A stretch of 64,000 bases of DNA from Cupriavidus malaysiensis (lineage in GTDB: Bacteria > Pseudomonadota > Gammaproteobacteria > Burkholderiales > Burkholderiaceae). The notes beneath the pieces were generated by a model that was given only the letters and a program-made list of their open reading frames with translations, did no database searches and had not been told where the DNA came from. Made by a program: the position numbers and the translations under genes. How positions within the stretch are numbered: the stretch's first letter is position 1; each line of letters starts with the position of its first letter. The DNA is taken from positions 2,108,001 to 2,172,000 of the forward strand of contig NZ_CP017755.1 in NCBI RefSeq assembly GCF_001854325.1. Reading direction: 5' to 3'. Of the stretch, positions 43,481 to 52,726 are shown piece after piece.

Positions 43481-45076
43481 ATGAGCGCCACCCCGCTGGA
43501 CCTGCCGGCCGACCGCTTCGGCGGCCAGCCCTCGCCCCTGCCCGCCATCGGCATGGCCCACTGGTTCACCGGCCGCGCCTGCCGCAGCCCCGAGCGCCCC
43601 GCGCTGAGCTTCGAGGGTGAGACCTGGAGCTACGGCCGCCTGCTGGCCGAGATCGAACGGCTCGCCAGTGTGCTCGACGCTGGCGGCGTGCGCCCCGGCA
43701 TGCGGGTCGGCTACCTCGGCTTCAACCACCCTGCCTTCCTGCTGGCGCTGTTCGCCAGCGCCAGGCTGGGCGCCGTCTTCGTGCCGCTCAACTTCCGCCT
43801 GACCGGCGCCGAGCTGGCCTATATCGCCAACGACGCCGGCATCCACACCCTGCTGGTCGACGGCGAGCACCTCTCGACGATCGACCCGGTGCGCGACACG
43901 CTGTGCTGCGCCCGCTACCTGTGCGTGGAGGGCGAAGCCGCCGACCCGGCGCGCTGGCCGCCGCTGGCGGCCGCGATGGACGCCGCCGCGCCCTGGGCGC
44001 AGGCGCCGGTGCCGGTGGCCAGCGACGACGTGGCCGTCATCATGTACACCTCCGGCACCACCGGCCGGCCCAAGGGCGCCATGCTGACCCATGGCAACTT
44101 CTGGTGGAACCACGTCGGCGAGTTGTACACGGTGGACGTGCTGGCCGACGACGTGCTGCTGGTGTTCGCGCCGCTGTTCCATATCGGCGGCCTCAACGTG
44201 CTGCTGATGACCACCCTGCTCAAGGGCGGCCACGTCGTGCTGCACCGCCACTTCGATCCTGCACGCGTGCTGGCGGACATCGCCGCCTACCGCGTGCGCA
44301 CCCTCTTCGCGGTGCCGGCCATGCTGCTCTTCATCAGCCAGCACCCCGGCTTCGCCGATGCGCCGCTGGACCACGTGCGGCAGATCGTGTGCGGCGGCGC
44401 GCCCTGTCCCGAGCCCCTGCTGCGCACCTATGCCGCGCGCGGCATCGCCGTGCAGCAGGGCTACGGCCTGACCGAGACCGCCGCGCTGGTCACCGTGCTG
44501 ACCGCGGAGCATGCGCTGGCCCGGATCGGCTCGGTCGGCCACACCGCGCTGCTGATCCAGATCCGGCTGGTCGACCCCCAGGGCAACACGGTGAGCGCGC
44601 CGCACGCGCGCGGCGAGATCTGCGTGCGCGGCCCCAACGTGACGCGCGGCTACTGGAACCAGCCGGAGGCCACGCGCGCGGCGATCGACGCCGACGGCTG
44701 GTTCCGCACCGGCGACGTCGGCTATGTCGACGAAGACGGCTTCTACTATGTCTGCGACCGCGTCAAGGACATGATCATCAGCGGCGGCGAGAACGTGTAT
44801 CCGGCCGAGGTGGAAAGCGTGCTGTACGGCCATCCCGCCGTGGCGGAAGCGGCCGTGATCGGCGCGCCGGACCCGCGCTGGGGCGAGACCGTGATGGCGG
44901 TGGTGGCGCTCAAGCCCGGCCACGCCTTGACGCTGGAAGCGCTGCAGGACTTCGCCGGCACACGCCTGGCGCGCTACAAGATCCCGCGCCGGCTCGAACT
45001 GGTGCCGGCGCTGCCGCGCAACCCGACCGGCAAGATCCTCAAGTTCCAGCTGCGCGAGACCTTCGCGCAAGGCTGA
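43481..45076 (+). CDS. acyl-CoA synthetase (AMP-dependent ligase)
   Basis: 531 residues. The AMP-binding motif I is IMYTSGTTGRPKG; motif A4 is GYGLTETAALVT; the core motif A8 is YVCDRVKDMIISGGENVYPAEVESVL; and the C-terminal catalytic Lys is in RNPTGKILK. It activates a carboxylate as acyl-AMP and then forms the acyl-CoA thioester. The length and GGENVYP motif fit medium- or long-chain fatty-acyl-CoA ligases. ATG 43481 has AGGAG 10 nt upstream. Chain-length preference cannot be read from sequence. Confidence 0.92.
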   Translation: MSATPLDLPADRFGGQPSPLPAIGMAHWFTGRACRSPERPALSFEGETWSYGRLLAEIERLASVLDAGGVRPGMRVGYLGFNHPAFLLALFASARLGAVFVPLNFRLTGAELAYIANDAGIHTLLVDGEHLSTIDPVRDTLCCARYLCVEGEAADPARWPPLAAAMDAAAPWAQAPVPVASDDVAVIMYTSGTTGRPKGAMLTHGNFWWNHVGELYTVDVLADDVLLVFAPLFHIGGLNVLLMTTLLKGGHVVLHRHFDPARVLADIAAYRVRTLFAVPAMLLFISQHPGFADAPLDHVRQIVCGGAPCPEPLLRTYAARGIAVQQGYGLTETAALVTVLTAEHALARIGSVGHTALLIQIRLVDPQGNTVSAPHARGEICVRGPNVTRGYWNQPEATRAAIDADGWFRTGDVGYVDEDGFYYVCDRVKDMIISGGENVYPAEVESVLYGHPAVAEAAVIGAPDPRWGETVMAVVALKPGHALTLEALQDFAGTRLARYKIPRRLELVPALPRNPTGKILKFQLRETFAQG

Positions 45077-45103
45077 GGACGCGGCCGGGCTCAGGGATGA
45101 GGC

Positions 45104-46177
45104 TCAGGGCGTGATGGCCACCTTCAGCACGCCGTCGCGCTGGCTGCCGAAGAGTTCGTAGGCCTCCACGATGTCCGCGAGCGGGTAGCGGTGGGTGACC
45201 AGCGGCCCCAGGTCGAGCCGTCCGCTCTCGAGCACCTGGATCAGCCGGCGCATGCGCTCCTTGCCGCCCGGGCACAGTGACGTGACGATGCGGTTGTCGC
45301 CCAGTCCGGCGTGGAAGGCATCGAGCGGGATGCGCAGGTCGCTCGAATACACGCCGAGGCTGGACAGCGTGCCGCCGGGCTTGAGCACGCGCAGCGCGGC
45401 TTCGAAGGTGCCCTGCGTGCCCAGCGCCTCGATCGAGGCATCGACGCCGCGCCCGCCGGTCAGCCGCAGGATCTCGCTGACCACGTCGACCTGGCGGAAA
45501 TTGAGGGTGACGTCGGCGCCCATCTTGCGCGCGATCGCCAGGCGCTCGTCGAGGCCGTCCACCACGATGATCAGGCCGGCCCCGCGCAGGCGCGCGCCAG
45601 CGGTTGCGCACAGCCCGATCGGCCCCTGCGCGAACACGGCCACGATGTCGCCGATCTTGATGTCGGCGCGCTCGGCGCCGGCGAAGCCGGTGGACATGAT
45701 GTCGGGGCACATCAGCACCTGCTCATCGCTGAGCCCGTCGGGAATCGGCGCCAGGTTGGCCTGCGCGTCGGGCACCAGCACGTATTCCGCCTGTGCGCCA
45801 TCGATGGTGTTGCCGAAGCGCCAGCCACCCATCGGCTTGTAGCCGTGACCATGGCATTGCCCATCCTGCGAGGGCACGCCATCCTGGCAGGCATAGGAAT
45901 GGAAGCTCGGGCAGATCGCGCCGGCCAGCACGCGCTGGCCTTCCTGGTAGCCCTTGACCTCGCGCCCCAGTTTCTCGATCACGCCGACCGGCTCGTGGCC
46001 GATGGTAAGGCCGTGCGCCACCGGGTATTCGCCCTTGAGGATATGCACGTCGGTGCCGCAGATGGTGGTGGTGGTGACGCGCAGCAGGGCGTCGCCCGGG
46101 CCCACTTCCGGGATCGGCTTTTCCTGCAGGGCGATCTTGCCGGGACCGAGAAAGACGGTGGCTCGCATGTTTGCCAT
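45104..46177 (-). CDS. zinc-dependent NAD(P) alcohol dehydrogenase (medium-chain)
   Basis: 357 residues. The catalytic zinc site is ICGTDVHILKG (Cys) with GLTIGHEPVG (His-Glu). The Rossmann motif is at about 180-215 (DIVAVFAQGPIGLCATAGARLRGAGLIIVVDG), with the Asp after the second strand favouring NAD. The segment between residues 95 and 115, which in other family members binds structural zinc, is CPSFHSYACQDGVPSQDGQCHGHG and lacks the usual four-Cys set. It resembles TbADH/CbADH-type secondary alcohol dehydrogenases. A Met at codon 4 is an alternative start. Confidence 0.88.
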   Translation of the reverse strand: MANMRATVFLGPGKIALQEKPIPEVGPGDALLRVTTTTICGTDVHILKGEYPVAHGLTIGHEPVGVIEKLGREVKGYQEGQRVLAGAICPSFHSYACQDGVPSQDGQCHGHGYKPMGGWRFGNTIDGAQAEYVLVPDAQANLAPIPDGLSDEQVLMCPDIMSTGFAGAERADIKIGDIVAVFAQGPIGLCATAGARLRGAGLIIVVDGLDERLAIARKMGADVTLNFRQVDVVSEILRLTGGRGVDASIEALGTQGTFEAALRVLKPGGTLSSLGVYSSDLRIPLDAFHAGLGDNRIVTSLCPGGKERMRRLIQVLESGRLDLGPLVTHRYPLADIVEAYELFGSQRDGVLKVAITP

Positions 46178-46500
46178 GGTGCTCTCCGTGGAGACGGTGT
46201 CGGGAAGATCATTCTAGGCAGCGGGTGCCGGCGTGAACTTGATGAAAGGCAAGGATGGCGGAGAACGTTCGCGACGGCGGCCCGGCGGCGCGACTGCAAT
46301 GCGCAGGACTGGCTGATCTGGTATCGCGCAAGGCAGGCCGCGGCCGATGGCAGTGCGTGTGTGGACTAGAATGCGCGGTACCGGCCTCGCCGCCGGCGGG
46401 AGCCATCGCCTGTGCGCTGCGCGCCGCCCTGTGCGCCGGAGGCCCGCCTGCCGCGCCGCCCATGTTGCGGCGACCGGTTTCCGCCAGGAGAGATGTCACG
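46178..46500. other. 323-bp divergent promoter region
   Basis: This lies between the alcohol dehydrogenase (minus) and the GNAT gene (plus). It contains no recognisable gene, RNA or operator palindrome. An open frame reading leftwards through it lacks start signals. Confidence 0.5.
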
Positions 46501-47115
46501 ATGACCGTGCCGACCACCGACTCGCCTATCGCCTCATCCGCCGCCTCATCCGCCGCATCAACCGCGACCGCCCCGATGCCGGCGCTGCCCATGCGCGTCA
46601 TGCTGCGCGACGGCCGCGAAGTCGTGCTGCGCGAGATCTGCGGCGCCGACAAGGCGGCCGTGCTCGATGCCTTCCACCATCTGTCGGCGGAGTCGCGCCA
46701 CTCGCGCTTCATGGCGGCCATGCGGGAACTGCCGGAAGACCTGCTCGAATCGACCACCCATCCCCTGCCGGCGCGGGAATTCGTGCTGGTGGCGGCGGGC
46801 AGCGAGGACGGGCACGAGGCGCTGTTCGGCGGCGCCCGCTTCGTGCGGCAGGCCGGACACGCCTGCGAGTTCGCCGTCACCGTGGCCGACAACTGGCATG
46901 GCAGCGGCCTGGGGCGCCAGCTGATGCAGGTGCTGCTGGAGGTGGCGCGCGCCCGCGGCTATCGGCAGATGATGGGCTATGTGCTCGCCTCCAACACGTC
47001 GATGCGCGCGCTCGCCCATCGCCTCGGCTTCGCCGACGAAGCCTGTCCGCAGGACCCCACGCTGCGCATCGTCACCTGCCCGCTGGCGGAGCCGGCGCCC
47101 GGCGCCGCGTCTTAG
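46501..47115 (+). CDS. GNAT family N-acetyltransferase
   Basis: 204 residues. The first 30 are Ala/Ser-rich and the GNAT fold follows: VMLRDGREVVLREICGADKAAVLDAFHHLSAESRHSRF, then strand 4 plus the acetyl-CoA loop EFAVTVADNWHGSGLGRQLMQVLLEVARARGYRQMMGYVLASNTSMRALAHRLGF, where GSGLGR is the pyrophosphate-binding loop. The first strand resembles those GNAT domains fused to acyl-CoA synthetases that modify proteins. Substrate unknown. Confidence 0.87.
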   Translation: MTVPTTDSPIASSAASSAASTATAPMPALPMRVMLRDGREVVLREICGADKAAVLDAFHHLSAESRHSRFMAAMRELPEDLLESTTHPLPAREFVLVAAGSEDGHEALFGGARFVRQAGHACEFAVTVADNWHGSGLGRQLMQVLLEVARARGYRQMMGYVLASNTSMRALAHRLGFADEACPQDPTLRIVTCPLAEPAPGAAS

Positions 47116-47122
47116 GAGACCC

Positions 47123-48367
47123 TTACTCCAGCGCCACGCCCTTCAACTCGGGGATCAGCAACAGCGTGGCCACCATGTCGAGCAAGTACAGGCCGGCCAA
47201 CAGCGCGATCGCCATCGGGAAGGAGTAGGTGGCGGCCAGCGCGCCCACTACGATGGGACCGAGCCCGCCCACCGCGCGGCCGATATTGAACAGCACGTTC
47301 TGCGCGGTAGCACGCGCCGCGGTCGGGTAGGCCTCGGAGATCAGCGCGCCATAGCCGCCGATCATGCCGTTGACGAACAGGCCCATCAGCGCGCCGGCCC
47401 ACAGCATTGCCAGCGGATCGCTCAGGCGCGCGTAATACAGCACCATGCCGACCGCGCCGGCCTGGAACAACAGGAAGGTCGGCTTGCGGCCGATGCGGTC
47501 CGCCAGGTGGCCGAACAGGCAGATGCCGGCCATCATCCCCAGCACCGTCACCGAGGTCCACAGCGCGGACTTGGTCAGGGAGAAGCCCAGGGTCTTGGAC
47601 AGGTAGGTCGGCAGCCAGATCATGATGCCGTAGTAACCGAAGTTCTGTACCGAGCACAGGATCACCACGCCCAGGCTGATACGCGCGGTACGGGCATCGG
47701 CGACCAGCAGCCGGAAGGCGTTGGCGCGCGGCCGTTGCGCCTGGCGCACGAACAGCTCCGGCTCGTGCAGCCGGTTGCGCAGCACCCAGGCCACCAGCGC
47801 CGGCAGCACGCCCACCAGGAACATGCCGCGCCAGCCGATCAGCGGCAGCAGCAGCGGCGTCAGCAGCGAGGCCATCAGCACCCCGGCCTGCCAGCCCAGC
47901 GCGACATACGAGGAGGCGCGCGCCCGCTTGGCCGCGGGCCACGCCTCGGCGGCCAGCGCCATGCCGATGCCGAACTCTCCACCCAGGCCGATGCCGGCGA
48001 TGGTGCGGTAGACCAGCAGGTCGTGGAAGCCCTGGGCAAAGGCGCACAGGCCGGTGAACACGGCGAACAGCACGATGGTCCAGGTCAGCACGCGGATGCG
48101 GCCGTAGCGGTCGCTGAGCGCGCCGAACAGGATGCCGCCGGCCACCGCGCCGACCAGGGTCCAGGTCACCAGCGCGCCGGACTGCCCGCTCGACAGGCCC
48201 AGCGAGGCACTGATGGCAGGCAGCATGAAGCCGAGGATCAGCAGGTCGAAGCCATCCATCGCATAACCCACCGTGGAGCCGGCCAGGGCCTTCCAGGCAT
48301 AGGCGGTGTGCTGGGGCGGGGACAGTTCGGCGGACGGCGATGCCGCGGCCTTGGCGGGGGCTTGCAT
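47123..48367 (-). CDS. MFS transporter (aromatic acid/H+ symport-like)
   Basis: 414 residues with 12 hydrophobic segments. The loop 2-3 motif is GALSDRYGRIRVLT and the repeat in the second half is GHLADRIGRKPTFLL. The N terminus has STVGYAMDGFDLLILGFMLPAI, matching the conserved GYxxDxxDxxIL of aromatic-acid and sialate/H+ symporters (PcaK/BenK/NanT relatives). Substrate is unassigned. ATG 48367 has AGGAGGAGCG upstream. It ends 7 bp from the GNAT gene, convergent. Confidence 0.88.
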   Translation of the reverse strand: MQAPAKAAASPSAELSPPQHTAYAWKALAGSTVGYAMDGFDLLILGFMLPAISASLGLSSGQSGALVTWTLVGAVAGGILFGALSDRYGRIRVLTWTIVLFAVFTGLCAFAQGFHDLLVYRTIAGIGLGGEFGIGMALAAEAWPAAKRARASSYVALGWQAGVLMASLLTPLLLPLIGWRGMFLVGVLPALVAWVLRNRLHEPELFVRQAQRPRANAFRLLVADARTARISLGVVILCSVQNFGYYGIMIWLPTYLSKTLGFSLTKSALWTSVTVLGMMAGICLFGHLADRIGRKPTFLLFQAGAVGMVLYYARLSDPLAMLWAGALMGLFVNGMIGGYGALISEAYPTAARATAQNVLFNIGRAVGGLGPIVVGALAATYSFPMAIALLAGLYLLDMVATLLLIPELKGVALE

Positions 48368-48636
48368 GGGGGACGCTCCTCCTGTGTTGTTGGCGTCATG
48401 GCAGGATCGCGGCGCGTCCCGGGGGGCGCCGCGGCGGGCAGTGTACCGCATGGCACAGGAGCGGCATGGCGCGGGGCGCGGGCGGCCCTTGCGCCGGCGC
48501 CCCGGTAGTGGAAAGATGCCGTGACGCGGCCGGCTCGGAACCTTCTCCGCCTATTTGCGCCCTTCACGGCATCCGCACCCTTCGCGCAGACCCGACGCCA
48601 CGCCACCCCCTGCCCACTGCACAGGACGAGGCCACC

Positions 48637-48963
48637 ATGCACCTCAAGCAGATCGCAGACGCGTTCGAAGCCGCCGCCCCCGGCACGGACGCCTTCCTGG
48701 CCGTCAAGGACGGCACCCGCGCGCTGATCGCACGCGATCCCGCCCACGCCAGCGCCTACTACCTGCTCTACGGTTTCGCGCGCTCCTACGTGCTGCTGCA
48801 TGAGGACGAAGGCATCTCGCCCGAGTTCGCCGAGGCGGCCAGGCACCAGCTGCTGGGCTATCTGCGGCGCATCGAGGCAGCCGTCCCGCTCGGGCCGGCC
48901 GTGCTGCTGGACGTGATGAACGGCGTGGTGCGCGACCACGAGGCGGCGCCGCAGGCATTCTGA
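48637..48963 (+). CDS. small conserved protein of unknown function
   Basis: 108 residues, MHLKQIADAFEAAAPGTDAFLAVKDGTRALIARDP. All-helical and acidic, with a pattern like small tetratricopeptide or DUF-type helical bundles, but no defined motif. The start has a purine-rich AGGACGAGG upstream. It is separate from both neighbours, so no pathway can be proposed. Confidence 0.6.
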   Translation: MHLKQIADAFEAAAPGTDAFLAVKDGTRALIARDPAHASAYYLLYGFARSYVLLHEDEGISPEFAEAARHQLLGYLRRIEAAVPLGPAVLLDVMNGVVRDHEAAPQAF

Positions 48964-49171
48964 GGCGGGCGGGAAGAGCGCCGGCAGCGGCCCGGCGCGC
49001 CCCGCCTGAGCATTCCTGCCAAGCGTGCTTGCCGGATCGGCCATTTCCCGATGCGGCAGCCGCCGCTACAGTGGGCCCCGAGCCCCCAGGCGTCGGGCGC
49101 GCCACCCCTGCACGACCGGCGCGCCCACCCGGCGCCTCCGCCACCGCTTTCTCCATCGCTAGCCACCGGCC

Positions 49172-52100
49172 ATGAAACCTCCCGCCATCCAATCGCTGCT
49201 GATCGCCAACCGCTCCGAGATCGCCATCCGCGTGATGCGGGCGGCGGCCGAGATGAACATCCACACGGTGGCGATCTACGCCAAGGAAGACCGCCTCGCG
49301 CTGCACCGCTTCAAGGCCGACGAGAGCTACCTCGTCGGCGCGGGCCGCAAGCCGCTGGAAGCCTACCTCGACATCGCCGACATCCTGCGCGTGGCACGCC
49401 AGACCGGCGTCGACGCGGTCCACCCCGGCTACGGCTTCCTGTCGGAGAACCCGGAGTTCGCGCAGGCGGTGATCGACGCCGGCATCCGCTGGATCGGGCC
49501 GCCGCCGGACGTGATGCGCACGCTGGGCAACAAGGTCGCCGCGCGCAACGCGGCGGTGGCGGCGGGCGTGCCGGTGATGCCGGCCACGCCGCCGCTGCCG
49601 CGCGCGCTCGACGAGTGCCGCCGGCTCGCGGCCGAGGTCGGCTACCCGCTGATGCTCAAGGCCAGCTGGGGCGGCGGCGGGCGCGGCATGCGCGTGCTGG
49701 AGAATGAGCAGGACCTCGAAGCCATGCTGCCGATCGCGCGCCGCGAGGCGCTGGCCGCCTTCGGCAACGATGAGGTCTACGTCGAGAAACTGGTACGCAA
49801 CGCGCGCCACGTCGAGGTGCAGATCCTCGGCGACCAGCACGGCAACGTGGTCCACCTCTACGAGCGCGATTGCACGGTGCAGCGCCGCAACCAGAAGGTG
49901 GTCGAGCGCGCCCCGGCCCCCTACCTGGACGACGCCGCGCGCCAGTCGCTGTGCGCCTCGGCGCTCAAGCTGATGCGCGCGGTCGGCTACACCCATGCGG
50001 GCACCGTCGAGTTCCTGATGGACGCCGACAGCGGGCGCTTCTACTTCATCGAGGTCAACCCGCGCATCCAGGTCGAGCATACGGTGACCGAGATGGTCAC
50101 CGGGATCGACATCGTCAAGGCGCAGATCCGCATCACCGAGGGCGGCCGCATCGGCCTGACCGAGGACGAGCACGATGCCGCCGGCACGCTGGTGGCGCGT
50201 GCCGCCGGCGTGCCGCCGCAGGAGCGCATCGCGCTGAACGGCCATGCCCTGCAGTGCCGCATCACCACCGAGGATCCGGAGAACGGCTTCCTGCCCGACT
50301 ACGGCCAGCTCACCGCCTACCGCAGCGCCTCCGGCTTCGGCGTGCGCCTGGACGCCGGCACCGCCTACGGCGGCGCCGTCATCACCCCCTACTACGATTC
50401 GCTGCTGGTCAAGGTGACCACCTGGGCCCCCAGCGCCCACGAATCGATCCGGCGCATGGACCGCGCGCTGCGCGAGTTCCGCATCCGCGGCGTGGCCTCG
50501 AACCTGCAGTTCCTCGAGAACGTCATCAACCACCCGGCCTTCTCGCCGGGCGAGGTCACCACCCGCTTCATCGACAACACGCCGGAGCTGTTCTCCTTCG
50601 CCAAGCGGCGCGACCGCGCCACGCGCCTGCTGCGCTATCTCGGCGAAGTCGCCGTCAACGGCAACCCCGAGATGAAGGGACGCGCCCTGCCGCCGCTGCC
50701 GCTGGCCAGGCCGGTGCTGCCCGCGCAGCCCGCCTGGACCGATACCGCCGTGCCGCCGGGCACGCGCGACCGCCTGCGCGAGCTGGGTCCCGAGGGCTTC
50801 GCCCGATGGATGCTGGCCCAGCAGCGCGTGCTGCTGACCGACACCACGCTGCGCGACGCCCACCAGTCGCTGTTCGCCACCCGCATGCGCACCGCCGACA
50901 TGCTGCCGATCGCGCCCTTCTACGCACGCGCCCTGCCGCAGCTGTTCTCGCTCGAATGCTGGGGCGGCGCCACCTTCGACGTGGCCCTGCGCTTCCTCAA
51001 GGAGGATCCGTGGCAGCGCCTGGCCAAGCTGCGCGAGGCGGTGCCGAACATCCTGTTCCAGATGCTGCTGCGCGGCTCCAACGCGGTCGGCTACACCAAC
51101 TATGCCGACAACGTGGTGCGCTTCTTCGTGCGCCAGGCGGCCACCGCCGGCATCGACCTGTTCCGCGTGTTCGACTCGCTCAACTGGGTCGAGAACATGC
51201 GCGTGGCCATCGACGCGGTGCGCGACAGCGGCGCGCTGTGCGAGGGCGCGATCTGCTATACCGGCGACGTCTTCGACGGCGCGCGCGCCAAGTACGACCT
51301 CAAGTACTACGTCGGCATCGCGCGCGAGCTGCAGCGTGCCGGCGTGCACATCCTCGGCATCAAGGACATGGCCGGGATCTGCCGCCCGCGCGCCGCGGCC
51401 GCGCTGGTCAAGGCCATCAAGGAGGAAACCGGCCTGCCGGTGCACTTCCACACGCACGACACCAGCGGCATCTCGGCAGCCTCCGCGCTGGCGGCGATCG
51501 AGGCCGGCTGCGACGCGGTGGACGGCGCCCTCGACGCCATGAGCGGGCTCACCTCGCAGCCCAACCTGTCGAGCATCGCCGCCGCGCTGGCGGGCAGCGA
51601 ACGCGATCCGGGCCTTGACCTGGAGCGTCTGCACGAGGCCTCCATGTACTGGGAAGGCGTGCGGCGCTACTACGCGCCGTTCGAGTCCGACATCCGCGCC
51701 GGCACCGCCGACGTCTACCGCCACGAGATGCCCGGCGGCCAGTACACCAACCTGCGCGAACAGGCGCGCGCGCTCGGCGTGGAGCACCGCTGGACCGAGG
51801 TGTCGCGCGCCTATGCCGAGGTCAACCAGCTGTTCGGCGACATCGTCAAGGTCACGCCGACCTCCAAGGTGGTGGGCGACATGGCGCTGATGATGGTGAC
51901 CAACGACCTCAGCGCCGCCGACGTGTGCGATCCGGCCAAGGAGATCGCCTTCCCCGAGTCGGTGGTCTCGCTGTTCAAGGGCGAGCTCGGCTTCCCGCCC
52001 GACGGCTTCCCGGCGGCGCTGTCGCGCCGGGTGCTCAAGGCGGAGCCGCCCGCCCCCTACCGCCCCGGCGACCGCCTGCCGCCGGTCGATCTCGACGCGG

Positions 52101-52693
52101 CCCGGGCGCAGGGCGAAGCCGCCTGCGGCCGCGCGCTCGACGACCAGCAGCTCGCCTCCTACCTGATGTACCCCAAGGTGACGGTCGACTACTTCACGCA
52201 CCGGCGCAGCTACGGCGACACCTCCACCCTGCCCACGCCGGCCTTCTTCTACGGCCTGCAGCCGCAGCAGGAGATCGCGGTCGACATCGCCCCGGGCAAG
52301 ACGCTGCTGATCGCCCTGCAAGGCGTGCATGCCGCGCAGGAGGAAGGGATGTTCAAGGTGCAGTTCGAGCTCAACGGCCAGCCGCGCATGGCGCACGTGG
52401 AGAAACACGCGGCGCCCGCCGCCGGCGGCCCGGCCGCGGGCTCGCGCAGCCGCCCCATGGCGGAAGCCGGCAATCCGCTGCACGTGGCCGCGCCGATGCC
52501 GGGGGCGGTGGTGACGGTGGCGGTCAAGCCGGGGCAGCATGTCAGCGCGGGCAGCGTGCTGGTGTCGCTGGAGGCGATGAAGATGGAGACCCACCTGACC
52601 GCCGAGTTCGACTGCGAGATCGCCGCCGTGCACGTGGCGCCGGGCGACCAGGTGCCAGCCAAGGCCCTGCTGCTGGAGTTGCAGCGCAAGTAG
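49172..52693 (+). CDS. pyc: pyruvate carboxylase
   Basis: 1173 residues, full length of the single-polypeptide enzyme. The biotin carboxylase part (1-about 450) has LKASWGGGGRGMRVLENEQDL and EFLMDADSGRFYFIEVNPRIQVEHTVTE. The carboxyltransferase (about 545-850) has LLTDTTLRDAHQSLFATRMR with the metal-binding Asp and HFHTHDTSGISAAS. The C-terminal biotin domain has EAMKMET with the biotinylated lysine near residue 1137. It converts pyruvate plus bicarbonate and ATP to oxaloacetate, replenishing the TCA cycle. No adjacent operon partner. Confidence 0.97.
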   Translation: MKPPAIQSLLIANRSEIAIRVMRAAAEMNIHTVAIYAKEDRLALHRFKADESYLVGAGRKPLEAYLDIADILRVARQTGVDAVHPGYGFLSENPEFAQAVIDAGIRWIGPPPDVMRTLGNKVAARNAAVAAGVPVMPATPPLPRALDECRRLAAEVGYPLMLKASWGGGGRGMRVLENEQDLEAMLPIARREALAAFGNDEVYVEKLVRNARHVEVQILGDQHGNVVHLYERDCTVQRRNQKVVERAPAPYLDDAARQSLCASALKLMRAVGYTHAGTVEFLMDADSGRFYFIEVNPRIQVEHTVTEMVTGIDIVKAQIRITEGGRIGLTEDEHDAAGTLVARAAGVPPQERIALNGHALQCRITTEDPENGFLPDYGQLTAYRSASGFGVRLDAGTAYGGAVITPYYDSLLVKVTTWAPSAHESIRRMDRALREFRIRGVASNLQFLENVINHPAFSPGEVTTRFIDNTPELFSFAKRRDRATRLLRYLGEVAVNGNPEMKGRALPPLPLARPVLPAQPAWTDTAVPPGTRDRLRELGPEGFARWMLAQQRVLLTDTTLRDAHQSLFATRMRTADMLPIAPFYARALPQLFSLECWGGATFDVALRFLKEDPWQRLAKLREAVPNILFQMLLRGSNAVGYTNYADNVVRFFVRQAATAGIDLFRVFDSLNWVENMRVAIDAVRDSGALCEGAICYTGDVFDGARAKYDLKYYVGIARELQRAGVHILGIKDMAGICRPRAAAALVKAIKEETGLPVHFHTHDTSGISAASALAAIEAGCDAVDGALDAMSGLTSQPNLSSIAAALAGSERDPGLDLERLHEASMYWEGVRRYYAPFESDIRAGTADVYRHEMPGGQYTNLREQARALGVEHRWTEVSRAYAEVNQLFGDIVKVTPTSKVVGDMALMMVTNDLSAADVCDPAKEIAFPESVVSLFKGELGFPPDGFPAALSRRVLKAEPPAPYRPGDRLPPVDLDAARAQGEAACGRALDDQQLASYLMYPKVTVDYFTHRRSYGDTSTLPTPAFFYGLQPQQEIAVDIAPGKTLLIALQGVHAAQEEGMFKVQFELNGQPRMAHVEKHAAPAAGGPAAGSRSRPMAEAGNPLHVAAPMPGAVVTVAVKPGQHVSAGSVLVSLEAMKMETHLTAEFDCEIAAVHVAPGDQVPAKALLLELQRK

Positions 52694-52726
52694 GGCGGAA
52701 CCGCGCCCGCGCGGGCACGCGGGTGC

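Noticed and set aside
48704..52633. 1309-codon open frame antisense to pyruvate carboxylase
   Set aside because: It is a shadow of the well-supported pyc gene, with His/Gly/Arg-rich composition typical of antisense GC3 frames.
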